Positions 17,682 to 28,379 of a stretch of DNA of 32,320 nucleotides are shown one piece after another. This DNA is from Lingula anatina (Eukaryota > Brachiopoda > Lingulata > Lingulida > Lingulidae). Numbering within the stretch: the stretch's first letter is position 1; each line of letters opens with the position of its first letter. A model generated the notes under the pieces. The model did not search any database and was not told the DNA's origin. It saw nothing but the letters and a program-made list of their open reading frames with translations. The DNA is taken from NCBI RefSeq assembly GCF_001039355.2, contig NW_019774480.1, positions 153,326 to 185,645 of the forward strand, in the 5' to 3' direction. A program made the position numbers and the translations under genes.

Positions 17682-18191
17682 GAACATGATCAAGCGTTCA
17701 CGTTGTTCAAACTGAAAAAGCACCTTAAGTTATTATAATTGCTCTTATCGTCAGGTTTTTAGGTGGTTGGACCCTTCATCCGTCACAAGCACATCTCAGG
17801 TGGCAGAATGCAGGGTTGGCAACCTTGCTACAATATCAATTCACCAGCTATATTAAAACACCGTATTAAATCCTGTTTATATTTGAGTGTGTGAATGTGA
17901 CTTTCCGTATAGGCAGATGTATTTAACATCCTTAATTAATAACAACCATTGGCAAGAATTATCCATTATTATTATTACAATCTTCATTTTAATAAAGCTA
18001 TCAGCGGTACATTTCATATACGGACATGATAAAAAAACATTATTTGTTAGTAATATGCCCGAACAATATGGTTGATTGAAGAAAATCGTTTACACTGTAT
18101 TATTACAGACTATTTGATTGTCTGTGTGAAATATTATTTTGAATGATCAGAAATTCCATTTTCTTTCTCCATAGCATTGTTTGTGAGTAGC
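17682..18191. other. Intergenic stretch between the VioB-like gene and the MULE
   Basis: AT-rich sequence with only short open frames without motifs. I see no gene or clear repeat in it. Confidence 0.5.
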
Positions 18192-18404
18192 CAATCAAGG
18201 GTATCAGGACAATTCCCCCCCGGACAATTCTTCCCCAGGACAATTCCCCCCCGGACGATCCCCCCCCCCCTTTTGAAATGAAATATTGATGATTCGCTTA
18301 AGTAGTAATATCAGTGGAACTTTATTTTATCAATAGTATATCCAGGTGACCCTTTCATGAATTAGCTGACACTTTTAATTGCTACTTTTATCTGAGTGTG
18401 CAGA

Positions 18405-19504
18405 TTACTCGATTACTGACTGAGAAAAATTAGGGTCACGGCGTCTGCCTTGTCTACCGAATGGTCTGCCGATAAAGTTATCCTCAAAATACTCAATAAT
18501 AGGCAGCAGAGAATCGTCCATTTCCTCCTGCATAGTCTCAAAAGCTGCTACAACATCTTCAGGAGGAACAAAAGCAAGAGCAGGGATTTTCCGAACCATT
18601 GTAGCAAAATCACTATCAGTCTGGTATTAATTGGAAAGTCCAGCTTCTTGAACTTTGCGCCAAATGCACTGGCTAAGGTGAAAAAAACATCTTTTCACTT
18701 GAGCATTTGGTAAGGAATGGCGGAAAGCGTTGCCTAGAGCTATTTCAAAGTCCATCATAACAGTGTCAGGAGCAAGCTCAGGCCTGAGTTCCTTGAGCTT
18801 ACTGAGCAAATGGTTACCGTATATGTCTCTTCTGTCTTGTTTGGAAGTAGGGCGTAAATGCATGGTAGGATATGGCCCTCACGGAGTGCATGGATAGTCA
18901 CTAGTTGGAAGAACTGCTATGGGGTGGTCTTAAAAGTTCCATCACAAAACCAGTTTGAGGATGCAGCTAGAGTTCTTAAGTTGGAGTCTGTTGCAAATAC
19001 CAACATGCGGCTAGCTTGGCCTTCCCCACTGTCATAAAGCAGAAATTGCTCTCCATTAGATGTTGTCCTGTAGTTTTCTGGCAGTCTTATTTCCTCACGT
19101 GAGGGAGGAATTGGCAGGGGATTGCCAGCATCATGCCTGTTTCTACGCAGTGCTCTGCGAATATTGTGAACTGTCGGCAACTTAGCAGCAGCCCCTTCGG
19201 ATGCCTGCTCTATAGCTTGCGTAATTACAACTTAAGGGGTTTCCTCTGTTGTCTGGGCTCTTCGTTTCATGGCAGTCCTCATCTTTAAGACTTCTTTTTC
19301 TGTTGCATCAGCAACATGTGTGTGCTCACTTACACGGCCCACAACTTCATTTCCCAGAATTTTAAGCTTTGCTTTGCAGCCATGATTCCGTCTCATGGTG
19401 CATTCATATGAAATGACCCCACCGGCTAACTCTTTCTGCTTAACATAAACATAATTCTCAAAGATGAGTTTAAGACCGCCACGTTCAGACTGTGTGAATT
19501 CCAT
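18405..19504 (-). pseudogene. MULE transposase pseudogene (FLYWCH + MULE domain)
   Basis: The first block (19232-19504) is a FLYWCH-type zinc finger, with YECTMRRNHGCKAKL and EHTH as metal ligands. In the same frame comes a DNA-binding linker and WFCDGTFKTTP, the start of the MULE catalytic domain. After a frame change come MMDFEIALGNAF, HLSQCIWRKVQ and FVPPEDV. Three in-frame stops (TAA at 19232, TAG at 18917, TAA at 18627) and one frameshift between about 18810 and 18860 break it. The C-terminus, where the last catalytic acidic residue is expected, is missing. It cannot make an active protein. Confidence 0.85.
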
Positions 19505-19626
19505 TTTGTTTCTGAACTCCTAAAATATTGAGCTAACTTATATACCCTACTCTTAATTACTGCATAAGGTAGGTTTCTTGTGATCACTTCCTAATTGCAA
19601 TCAAACAGTGGTTACCTGGAAAGCAC

Positions 19627-19863
19627 TTTAATCAATGTGGGTAGTGGTCAAACAATTAAAAGTGACAGTTAGATAATCAAAGGGATACCTGCACAAGAGA
19701 GATAATCTGTTTACCCCACCTCTACCTGGAGATGTACTTTGATTAAAGGTAGGCCACTTGATCAAGGGGGAGTGATTAAGCAATTAAAAGTGACAGTCAA
19801 CTCATCAAAGGGTTACCTGGATGAGTGACACTATCTGTTTACCCCACCTCTACCTGGAGATAA
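19627..19863. repeat. Two-copy direct repeat inside the MULE
   Basis: CAATTAAAAGTGACAGT ... TCAAAGGG-TACCTG ... CTGTTTACCCCACCTCTACC occurs twice with a period of 128 bases (anchor positions 19653 and 19781). It lies between the transposase start and the right end, where promoter sequence would be expected. Confidence 0.8.
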
Positions 19864-20388
19864 AATATTATGGTTTCAATAACATCTTCTACATTTATGC
19901 TCTATGAAAAATGACATTGGAATAAAAAAAATTAATGATATTAATACTCTCCATCCTTGATTTACATCATCACACTAAAAAATGTTCAATTGTAAATATG
20001 AAATTTTCCCCACTTTTACCAGGAGATATAATTTGATTTTATTTTTTAAATATCTGTACTTGTACTTAATGAAAAATGAAATTAGGATAAAATAAAGTTT
20101 TAACGATATTTAAACAGTTTATACAAAATGCCTTTACAGGCTATGGAAATAAAAATTTTCGGTCCTGGAGCAGTGTCACCAGACTAAGAAATATTATTAA
20201 AATGGATGAAAAGATTTACACTTCATACTCTCTACTTCATTTTACTATATAATAATAACTATTTTTATTCTTCAGGGGAATCGATCAGAGGGAAGGGGAA
20301 AATTGAACGGGGGGGAATTGTCCTGGGGGGGGGGGATTGTCCGGGGGGGAATTGTCCGGGGGGGAATTGTCCTAGAATCCCAATCAAG

Positions 20389-21600
20389 CTATATTTACCA
20401 CGAACCATTGCTGATGTATTTAATGATATTTGATTGTATCGGGAATAGGTTGTGAATTGTGCTTGAGACTGAGATACTGTTTTCACTGGAATCTAAATTA
20501 TCCCGAATATAGGGATGGTGCCATGTTGCCTATTCATTTCATTCACTTACTTCGTCATTCACTTATTTATTAAAGGGATGGTTTTCTTGCAATGATTAAG
20601 AATTACTTCATTTGGCTTTTTTCATAATTTCTATCATTCATTTATTATTTATTTGTATTTGATTTCTTAACTTTCTAGTTCACCTTCTATTAAAAACATT
20701 ATATTTTTATGAAGGGCATTTGTGAAACTTTAGCCTTTAAATAAGAGTGTATATGTTTTGGCCTGACCACTAGAGATGAGACATACTTTGGGCTTATTGG
20801 AACTTCTTGTTCTTGTTTCAAAAATTGACTTTCCTCTTGATTTAGAGCCACAATAAATATTCACAATAAATAAATATATAAATAAATAAATAAATAAATA
20901 AATAAATATCAGTATAGATAGTAAAGACTGCCTCAATACATTTATATATTGATAAGTAACAAAGGTGATGAGAGTTGTCCCATAGATAACATATTTATCA
21001 ATACTTAACCAGTTCTTTTTTAGTTACTGGAATACGCTCGTGAGAGGAATGTTCCAACCAAAGTAGAACTATGCGTCTATCTAAATGGGGTGTAGCTTAG
21101 CAAAACAACGCAGCTGACAAAATCTGGCCAATCTGAACTACCGGTACTTCTAGACGGTTTAGGCTCACGGAGAATTAAATACATGCAATCGGAGGAGAAA
21201 GGACAGTTTTTCATGTTTTCAATAAAGTCTAGACATATCATACTGGTACCTAACTCAATCTTCAAGACAGGACAATGTATAGTTCCTTTGTGTAGGTAGA
21301 TACTTAACTGCGTTTGTCTTATTCAACCCACATATGTTTTCCTTTTAGTCTCATTTGTTTTCATGTCTTGTTTTCACGTTTATCAGGAAAGTGTACACAA
21401 CTCATCATGCGGGCTTTCTGCTGTCTTGAGGATAGGGAAATGTAGATAATTTTCAAGAACCTGATTGGACCAGATGCCTTATGACGGAATACACCTTCAT
21501 ATGTCTTAGGTATATCATACAGTGTATCAAACAAGAACCTGTATAATCTTGAAGGCGCTGGCATCGATACTTGTCGATTTTGCGAACAGTGGTTCACAGT
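20389..21600. other. Intergenic stretch upstream of the peptide array
   Basis: AT-rich, with an (AAAT)n microsatellite at 20863-20908. Short open frames on the minus strand (21077-21265 and 21361-21597) have no motif I recognise. A consensus donor (CACA|GTAAGTAA) near 21598 on the plus strand could end a 5' UTR exon of the first peptide gene, but no start site can be defined. Confidence 0.45.
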
Positions 21601-21699
21601 AAGTAATGCTGCTTATCCTCTGCACACACTTAAACATTCTATTCTGAAATATTTAGTTATATGTTTGAAGTCTTATCACTTCAGCTTGGTGCTCATTTG

Positions 21700-21752
21700 T
21701 TTTTTTTTTTTTTTTTTTTTTTTTGTTTTTTTTTTTGTTTTGTTTTTTTTTT
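21700..21752. repeat. T-rich tract
   Basis: About 50 bases of T broken by single G residues. Low complexity, upstream of the first peptide signal exon. Confidence 0.9.
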
Positions 21753-21983
21753 TCATCACAGTAAGAAAGGGATTTTATATGCTCATATGATACCACAACA
21801 ATGTATATTTACTTAAGGTTATGGAATAACATGAATGCGTAAATGAAATCGTTATTCCATTCTAAAGTGACAGCATCAGTTTGAACTTGACCACCACTTA
21901 GCTCTCTCTCTTTCTCTCTCTCTCTCTCTCTGGATATAACATCTTATACTGATTTACCTTTCTTTCAGAATACATAATTTATC

Positions 21984-22692
21984 ATGAAAATTACCATTGC
22001 GCTTGGAGTGTGTCTTTTCATCAGCACGGTTTTCTCCACATACTGCGCTGGAGTCGGTAAGTTTTTTTCTCTCCTTCAAGTTAGACCTTGGAATATTAAT
22101 ATTTGTAGATACGACCAATGCTGTCAACAATGTATTCAATGTTACATTCATGATACAATTTAGATATGATGTAGAAAGCCAGAAAATCATTCGAACCAGA
22201 TGGAACTCTACTTTAAGAACACAAGGGTTGGAAACGAATTATTGCAGCACTTCATCTAGTCATCTGTAAAAATTATGCAAATCAGTTTGTATTACATTTC
22301 CTCATTCCAGAGTTTGAAATACATTCAGTATGTGATGGAATTTGGACGGGTGGTTCCTGGAGTGAGAAAAAGGTACATTCGACTAGAAGGAACATAAGGA
22401 AACCCAATCATTAAAGAAAAGTCAAGGGTTTTATATTGTCAAAGGAATTATTGAGTCCACGTAAGTGTTAAAAAATTCTCAGCTGATAGAAGAACTGATT
22501 AAAACTGATCTCTTAAGTCTTCAGCAGTACTGCGAGGGTACTACACAGATGCAGTCAACTCTTCAATCATACATTGTCTATTTTTTATGTTTTGATCATT
22601 ATACATTAATCAAAGTTTATTCCATTTCCAATTGTATTTCGGTTTAAAATTTTCTAATTGAATATTTTGTCCTTTTTCAGGCGTCGACATGA
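21984..22692 (+). CDS. Short secreted peptide gene, divergent first member of the array (candidate)
   Basis: Three exons fit by phase: 21984-22056, 22311-22372 and 22681-22692. They give 48 residues. Exon 1 encodes a clear signal peptide (MKITIALGVCLFISTVFS) after a CT tract and a TTTCTTTCAG acceptor. Exon 2 adds a short module reading FEIHSVCDGIWTGGSWSEKK. Exon 3 ends in Ala-Ser-Thr-stop. The 3' exon starts like the 3' exon of the next copy (GC-TCGAC-TGA), so this locus belongs to the same array, but it lacks the six-cysteine module. It may be a different peptide, or a relic that lost its defensin exon. Signal exon confidence is high; the full model is moderate. Confidence 0.5.
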
Positions 22693-22753
22693 GAAGAAAT
22701 GTTTTCATATTCAGAAAGCACCGTGTTACAATTTAATGTATGTTTGACATTAG

Positions 22754-22759
22754 AATAAA
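22754..22759 (+). promoter_or_regulatory. Poly(A) signal, first peptide locus
   Basis: AATAAA lies 62 bases after the candidate stop codon. Confidence 0.5.
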
Positions 22760-23723
22760 CGGATCAAATGACTATTTATTGGTTGTTGTTGGCAACATCA
22801 TCAAACTGCATGTAAACAAGTTAGACAAGTTTGATTGCGTTCGCTTGACATCTTTCTCGGTGAAGAATTAATTGCCCGGTGCAACCGTAAACTCCTACTT
22901 TTTAAAATAAACTCAACTTAAAAACAATGGAAAAAAGGGCTTTCTGGTTTATAAGCCCCTTTTTCATTGTTTAAAGTCTTAAATAAATCTTAAGCTACAT
23001 AATGCTTCAGTTTGCATACTGAAACAAAAACATTATTACACCGACATCTAGACAATATGTTGCTTATTTTAGAGGACAATAACACCGTGGCCTATCCTTA
23101 TTTATTTCTTCCTCTTTTATTTCATATTCGACAGCAATGTTGTTACAATTTTTCTGGTGGTTGTCGGTGATTAACAGACAGCAAATTTTGCAGGGATTTT
23201 GCTTAAGAGCAATTTTGCAAGGTACATTTTAAAGGGCGCAGACGCGCAATTTTTCTGGTTAGTGCCCAATGTGTCAGTTATGTCAAGAAGTCCAGCAGGA
23301 GTAAAGTTCGAAGCATAGGGACACATTCGTCGAGTAAAACAATATTTACGGTGATTTTAAATGAATTTCTGAACACGTAAAGGCCGATTTTGTCGGTTCA
23401 CACAATTGATTTAGTTGTAAAGCATAAGTCATGTGCTTGAAGTCTAACTTATTATTTTAAGGTATCAGTGTCTTAAATGTTTTATGATGTCTAGCTGTTC
23501 ATCTCAGAAAAACCAAAGACACATCTTTTACTTTGGAGTTCCATATATGATAGTATATTTATCTCGCTCGACCCAAATAATCTCTCTACATCTTCCTTTT
23601 CTCATGTTAGACATCGATGTTGTTTCAATTTCTTCAATTAAAGGTGTTGTTCTACTGGTTGGCAAATAAAAGACAACATATTATGCAGGTTATTTGCTTT
23701 TACTGGGTATTGCAGGTGCGGTA

Positions 23724-23759
23724 CATTTTCAGGGACGATTATATTTTCAGGGACGATTA
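23724..23759. repeat. 18-bp microduplication specific to unit A
   Basis: TATTTTCAGGGACGATTA is repeated back to back in unit A but single in unit B (near 26677). It keeps a local open frame, but that frame shows mostly amino-acid-changing differences between copies, so it is probably non-coding spacer or UTR. Confidence 0.7.
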
Positions 23760-24188
23760 TAAGAAGTTTGATTCAAATTATTCAAGTATATCTCTGAGTG
23801 TGTCAGTTTTGAGTATAAATCAGGCAGGAGTCAAGGTCGGCCCATACCGATATCTTTATTGCGTCTGTAAACAACACTTTTCTCGGTAAGTAAATGTATT
23901 TTCTGAACTAACCAGTGTACGTACGTGTGTTTTGTGAACTCACACATTCAATTTCGTTGTACGTCATGTTAGAATTCTAATGGCTGGCTGTGTGTTTTCA
24001 TTAAACTGACTGTCTTTCTTCTATTTTATTCCCTTCGTTTTCTTTCCGGTAACAGTATTTTAAAACCACATGACAAACAAGATGTACATTAATTTACAGT
24101 AAGTGTTTACATTTAGCAACTGTACCGAAATGATTTGGTTGGGAAGTGACATACCACAGCATTGATTATCAAGCCTTCATTTCCCCCT

Positions 24189-24189
<1 letters not shown>

Positions 24190-24217
<28 letters not shown>
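24190..24217. repeat. (CT)n tract before copy A signal exon
   Basis: CT dinucleotides about 70 bases upstream of the ATG. An equivalent tract lies at 27102-27135 before copy B and at 21901-21931 before the first locus. They may serve as polypyrimidine tract or promoter element. Confidence 0.8.
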
Positions 24218-24220
<3 letters not shown>

Positions 24221-24284
24221 ATATTCTAACAATCTGAGACAGCACTGGCACAGAAAAAAAACTTTCTTTTAGGAGTGCGATACC

Positions 24285-25009
24285 ATGAACCCTACCATCC
24301 CTATGAGTGTATGTGTTTTGATCTGTCTGGTTTACTCCCTCGATGCTAACATTGAAAATGGTATGTTGCCACTACCTTCATAAAGCTACCTGATAATATT
24401 TATAGCTGATGGGCTGTAACATATATACAGATTACAAAGAACGTATATAACATACAATTTTTTGGTAGACAAGTAAGTAGCACAAAACATAGGTAAACAA
24501 TCCCCCGCCTACTATGCGGAATGCTTCATATATTAGAATATAATAAGGTTATTGTGTTATATACCAGTGGATAGGTGGTTTTGTAAACTCAGAGACAAGA
24601 TTAAGAATTATCTGGTTCTTCGAATGAGAAGAACATTGCTAATTTTAGGTACTTTTTTCCAGCAATGGACAGAAACAGAAAGCGAGAAGACAAACTTACA
24701 TTGCTGCACACCCCAAATCTGAACCAATATAACCGTGATGGACGTAGCGAAGGACCAGAAGTACCAGTAGCTGAGACTAATACAAAACTACACAAGGACA
24801 GAAAACAGATGAAGCATTACGAGCAGGGCCAGAGCCTGAGAAGGTGCCCCACCACCATCACACAAGAAAGTCAAGAGATAGAACAGAGATGGAAGAGTTT
24901 GCCTCACGGAGACAAGTGTGATGACGACGAATGCTTGTCTGACTGCATCATAAGCAACAATATCGGGGGGACCTGCCAGAAAAATCAGTGTGTCTGTATC
25001 CAGGTGTAG
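24285..25009 (+). CDS. CS-alpha-beta (defensin-type) prepropeptide, copy A
   Basis: Exons 24285-24360 and 24663-25009 join in phase 1 to encode 140 residues. Residues 1-20 are a signal peptide (MNPTIPMSVCVLICLVYS). A charged propeptide with RKR, DRK and RR sites follows, and then a C-terminal module with cysteines at 111, 116, 120, 130, 135 and 137. The spacing C-x4-C-x3-C-x9-C-x4-C-x-C, with Gly-Gly-Thr before the fourth cysteine, fits the CS-alpha-beta fold shared by invertebrate defensins and some channel-blocking peptides. An extra Cys87 follows the RR site, so cleavage there would leave an odd cysteine. A secreted antimicrobial role is the simplest inference; ion-channel activity cannot be excluded. 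A CT tract and CAG acceptor precede the start, consistent with a 5' UTR intron. Confidence 0.8.
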
Positions 25010-25297
25010 TATGGTGAGTAATAGCTAGTGCTAATAAAGGAGTTGTATTTCAAATAAAAGACAAAAGCAAATGCTCTCTGATTTCAGACCATACCCACTT
25101 CACTCCCAACTGGTCTTTGAATGTACATTCAAATGTGTTCACCTCCATTTCGACTAGTAACTTTTGAATCGCGTACACATGTAATGTCTGTTTCTCTGAA
25201 TTCTGATTATGTAAAACCTCGGTTCATTTTCAGTTCCAATCTAACGACAATTGCTTTCCAGCATGAAATGAACACGCTTAATTTTCTTTCTTTTCAG

Positions 25298-25439
25298 GCA
25301 TCGACCTGAGATTTTTAGACATGCTGCATATTCGGAATGTGATGTTGTACGATTTATTGTATGTCTACAGTTAAGGATTGCGATAATTGCTCATATTGGT
25401 AACAAGAACGTCTCTAAAGTTGTTCTTTAAGCGAATAAA
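25298..25439 (+). other. 3' exon of copy A with poly(A) signal
   Basis: An acceptor (TTCTTTTCAG) opens GCATCGACCTGA. With the downstream GTGAGT donor of exon 2 it is 3' UTR. With the upstream CAG|GTGTAG donor it replaces the last residue by Ala-Ser-Thr. AATAAA is at 25434-25439. Confidence 0.6.
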
Positions 25440-27098
25440 TCACTGCATCTGATGTCTCTGAGGATTCCTTATGTTACATAAACATAGGTCGTAGTGATCA
25501 GGGACTTTTGATAGCTTTCACAAGTCTCGGTCTTTCTCTGCTTGGAAAGCATGCTTGTTATACGGCAAATATGTATTATAACAGTAAAAATATTGTGGAA
25601 AAGCTATTTGAGAAAATCCACTGTATCCCAAAAATTTTTGACAACATGACCATAAATATACTGGTTTTATCTTAAAATTGTCCTTGTCGTTTATATTTTT
25701 GTAAACTTGCACCCCTATCACACTCCCTGTTTAGAAAACTAGGAGCTACATCATGGGGCCATTTAAAGGTTTTTGCTGGCAACACCAAACTTTTAACGAT
25801 ATCGTTCATTTGACACTTTTTTCGGTGAAGCATTTGTTATCCGGTGGAACCATAAACTCCCACTCTTTATATAAACTCAACTTCAAACAATTGAAAAGGG
25901 GCTCTTCTCGCCCATGCCTTATGTTTTTAAGTCTTAAATAAATCTTAAGCTGGATAATGCTTTAGTTTGCATACTATTACTAAAACATTACACCGATATC
26001 TAGGCAACCATTTGGTTATTTTAGAACACTATAACACCGCGGGTAATCCTGATTCATTTCTATCTATTTTACTTCATGTTCGACAGCAATGTTGTTTTAA
26101 CTGTTCTGGTGATTAACGGCGATTAACAGACAGCAAATTATGCAGGGATTTTGCTTAAGATACATTTTTACAAGGTACATTTTATAAGGGGCGCTTATAA
26201 TGTAAGACGTGCATTCCAATCATTCAAGTTGGTGCCCGAGTGTGTCTGTTATGTCAAGAAGTCCAGCAGGAGCAAAGGTCGAAGAATAGGTATACATTTT
26301 TCGATTAAGTCAACAATATTTTCGATGAGTAAATGAAATTTCTGAACAAGCAAATGTTGGTTTTTATGTTTGTTATATGTTAAGTTATATGTTTGCAGTC
26401 TAACGTATTTAAGTTATCAGTGTCTTTAAGGTTTTATATTGTCTAGCTGTTATGCTCAGAAAAACCAAAGACACATCGTTTACTTTGGAGTTCCATATAT
26501 GATAGTACATTTATCTTGCTCGACCCACATAATTTCTCTACATCTTCCTTTTTCATGTTAGACATCGATGTTGTTTCAATTTCTTCAATTAAAGGCGTTG
26601 TTCTACTGGATGTCAAATAAAAGACAACATATTATGCAGGTTCTTTGCTTTTACTGGGTATTGCAGGTGCGGTATATTTTCAGGGACGATAATAAGAAGC
26701 TTGATTCAAAATATTCAAGTATATCTCTGAGTGTGTCAGTTTTGAGTATAAATCAGGCAGGAATCAAGGTCGGCACATACCGATATCTTTATCGAGTCTG
26801 TAAACAGCACTTTTCTCGGTAAGTAAATGTATTTTCTGAACAAACCAGGGAACCTACGTGTATTTTGTAACTCATATCTAATTATTGGCTGTGTGTTTTC
26901 ATTAAACTGCCTGTCTTGCTTCTATTTTATTCCATTCGTTTTCTTTCCGGTAACAGTATTTTAAAACCACATGACAAAAAAGATGTACATTAATTTACAG
27001 TAAGTGTTAACATTTAGCAACTGTACCGAACTGATGGAACTTTGATTTGGTTGGGAAGTGACATACCACAGCATTGATTACCAAGCCTTCCTTTCCCC

Positions 27099-27139
<41 letters not shown>

Positions 27140-27197
27140 TCTAACAATCTGAGACAGCACTGGCACAGAAAAAACTTTCTTTTAGGAGTGCGATACC

Positions 27198-27921
27198 ATG
27201 AACCCTACCATCCCAATGAGTGTGTGTGTTTTGATCTGTCTGGTTTACTCCCTAGATGCTAACACTGAAAATGGTATGTTGCCACTTCCTTCATAAAGCT
27301 ACCTGATAATATTTATAGCTGATGGGCTGTAACATATATACAGATTACAAAGAACGTATATAACATACAATTTTTGGTAGACAAGTAAGTAGCACAAAAC
27401 ATAGGCAAACAGTCCCCCGCCTACTATGCAGAATGCTTCATATATTAGAATATAATAAGATTATTGTGTTATATACCAGTGGATAGATGGTTTTGTAAAC
27501 TCAGAGACAAGATTAATAATTATCTGGTTCTTCGAATGAGAAGAACATTGCTAATTTTAGGTACTTTTTTCCAGCAATGGACAGAAACAGAAAGCGAGAA
27601 GACAAACTTACATTGCTGCACACATCAAATCTGGACCAATATAACCGTGATGGACGTAGCGAAGGACCAGAAGTACCAGAAGCTGAGACTAAGATAAAAA
27701 TACACAAGGACAGAAAACAGATGAAGCATTACAAGCAGGGCCAGAGCTTGAGAAGGTGCCCCGGCAGCATCACACAAAAAAGTCAAGAGATAGAACAGAG
27801 ATGGAAGAGTTTGCCTCACGGAGACAAGTGCGATGACGACGAATGCTTGTCTGACTGCATCATAAGCAACAATATCGGGGGCACCTGCCAGAATAATCAG
27901 TGTGTTTGTATCCAGGCGTAG
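27198..27921 (+). CDS. CS-alpha-beta (defensin-type) prepropeptide, copy B
   Basis: Exons 27198-27273 and 27575-27921 give 140 residues with the same layout as copy A. By my codon count the signal exon differs by one amino-acid change and three silent changes. The propeptide has ten changed codons and two silent ones. The six-cysteine module and tail have two changed codons (Lys to Asn between cysteines 4 and 5, Val to Ala at the end) and three silent ones. All seven cysteines are kept. The reading frame, splice sites and CT-tract context are intact, so both copies look expressed. The donor near the stop differs from copy A: GC replaces GT in CAG|GCGTAG, leaving the downstream GTGAGT. Confidence 0.8.
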
Positions 27922-28235
27922 TATTTATGTGAGTAGTAGATAGTGCTCATGAAATGCTTAAAAATGAGCTTTGTTTCAAATTGAGGGCAAAGGCATATGT
28001 CTGCTAACTATTTTCGGTCCATCACTGTTCCATATGCTCTATGAATGTACATTATTTTAGATGTGTTAATTTCCCCATCAATTAGACACTTTTCAATCGT
28101 AAAATGTCTGCTCCTCTGAGTTTTGATCATGCAAACCCTCTGAAAAGGGGAAGGAGAATATTTTTAATTTATTATGACTGCTTTGCTTTTCAGTTTCAAA
28201 TTAATGTGCTTTATATTCTTTTTTTTTTCTTTCAG

Positions 28236-28375
28236 GCATATGTTGCTAATTCGGATGAGCCGTTGCACGGTATCTTATACGTTTACAGTTATCGGCTGAC
28301 AATTGCTCATTAATGTTTAAAATTGAAGTACTGTCAAAAAGAGCGTCTCTAGAAAGCTGTTTTTAAGCAAATAAA
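28236..28375 (+). other. 3' exon of copy B with poly(A) signal
   Basis: The acceptor TTTCTTTCAG opens GCATATGTTGC. Compared with copy A, about 20 bases after GCA-T are deleted, removing the TCGACCTGA ending. It is therefore best read as 3' UTR. AATAAA is at 28370-28375, in a context shared with copy A. Confidence 0.55.
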
Positions 28376-28379
28376 ACAC

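Larger units (their letters stand above)
18200..20380. mobile_element. Mutator-like (MULE) DNA transposon, decayed
   Basis: Terminal inverted repeats begin GGTATCAGGACAATTCCCCC at the left and GGATTCTAGGACAATTCCCC (reverse complement) at the right. They continue as several GGACAATTC units separated by C or G runs of 7-12. An identical 8-bp CAATCAAG flanks both ends (18192-18199 and 20381-20388), as expected for MULE insertion. The element is 2181 bp and encodes a broken FLYWCH/MULE transposase on its minus strand. The duplicated target and near-symmetric ends make the boundaries reliable. Confidence 0.85.
22681..28240 (+). repeat. Tandem segmental duplication carrying peptide genes
   Basis: Two head-to-tail units, about 22681-25297 and 25298-28240. 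Each holds a 3' exon, spacer, signal exon, propeptide/defensin exon and intron. Corresponding points are 2912 bases apart at the defensin exons and 2951 apart at the spacer (23617 and 26568). The spacing is about 2617 at the 3' exons because unit 2 has about 350 extra bases after its poly(A) signal. Long stretches, including introns, are nearly identical, so the event is recent. Confidence 0.9.

Noticed and set aside
21077-21597. Minus-strand frames of 62 and 78 codons
   Set aside because: No recognisable domain, no supporting splice or promoter signals, and length within chance expectation.
26151-26336. Short frame with ECVCY resembling the end of the cysteine module
   Set aside because: The matching position in unit A (about 23250-23330) is disrupted, and only a few residues resemble the peptide. 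Probably chance.
23617-26822. Paired open frames of 84-90 codons in both duplication units (23617-23889 and 26568-26822), each ending at a GTAAGT donor-like site
   Set aside because: Differences between the copies are almost all amino-acid-changing, with an 18-bp duplication in one. There is no signal peptide or motif. They are more likely spacer or 5' UTR.
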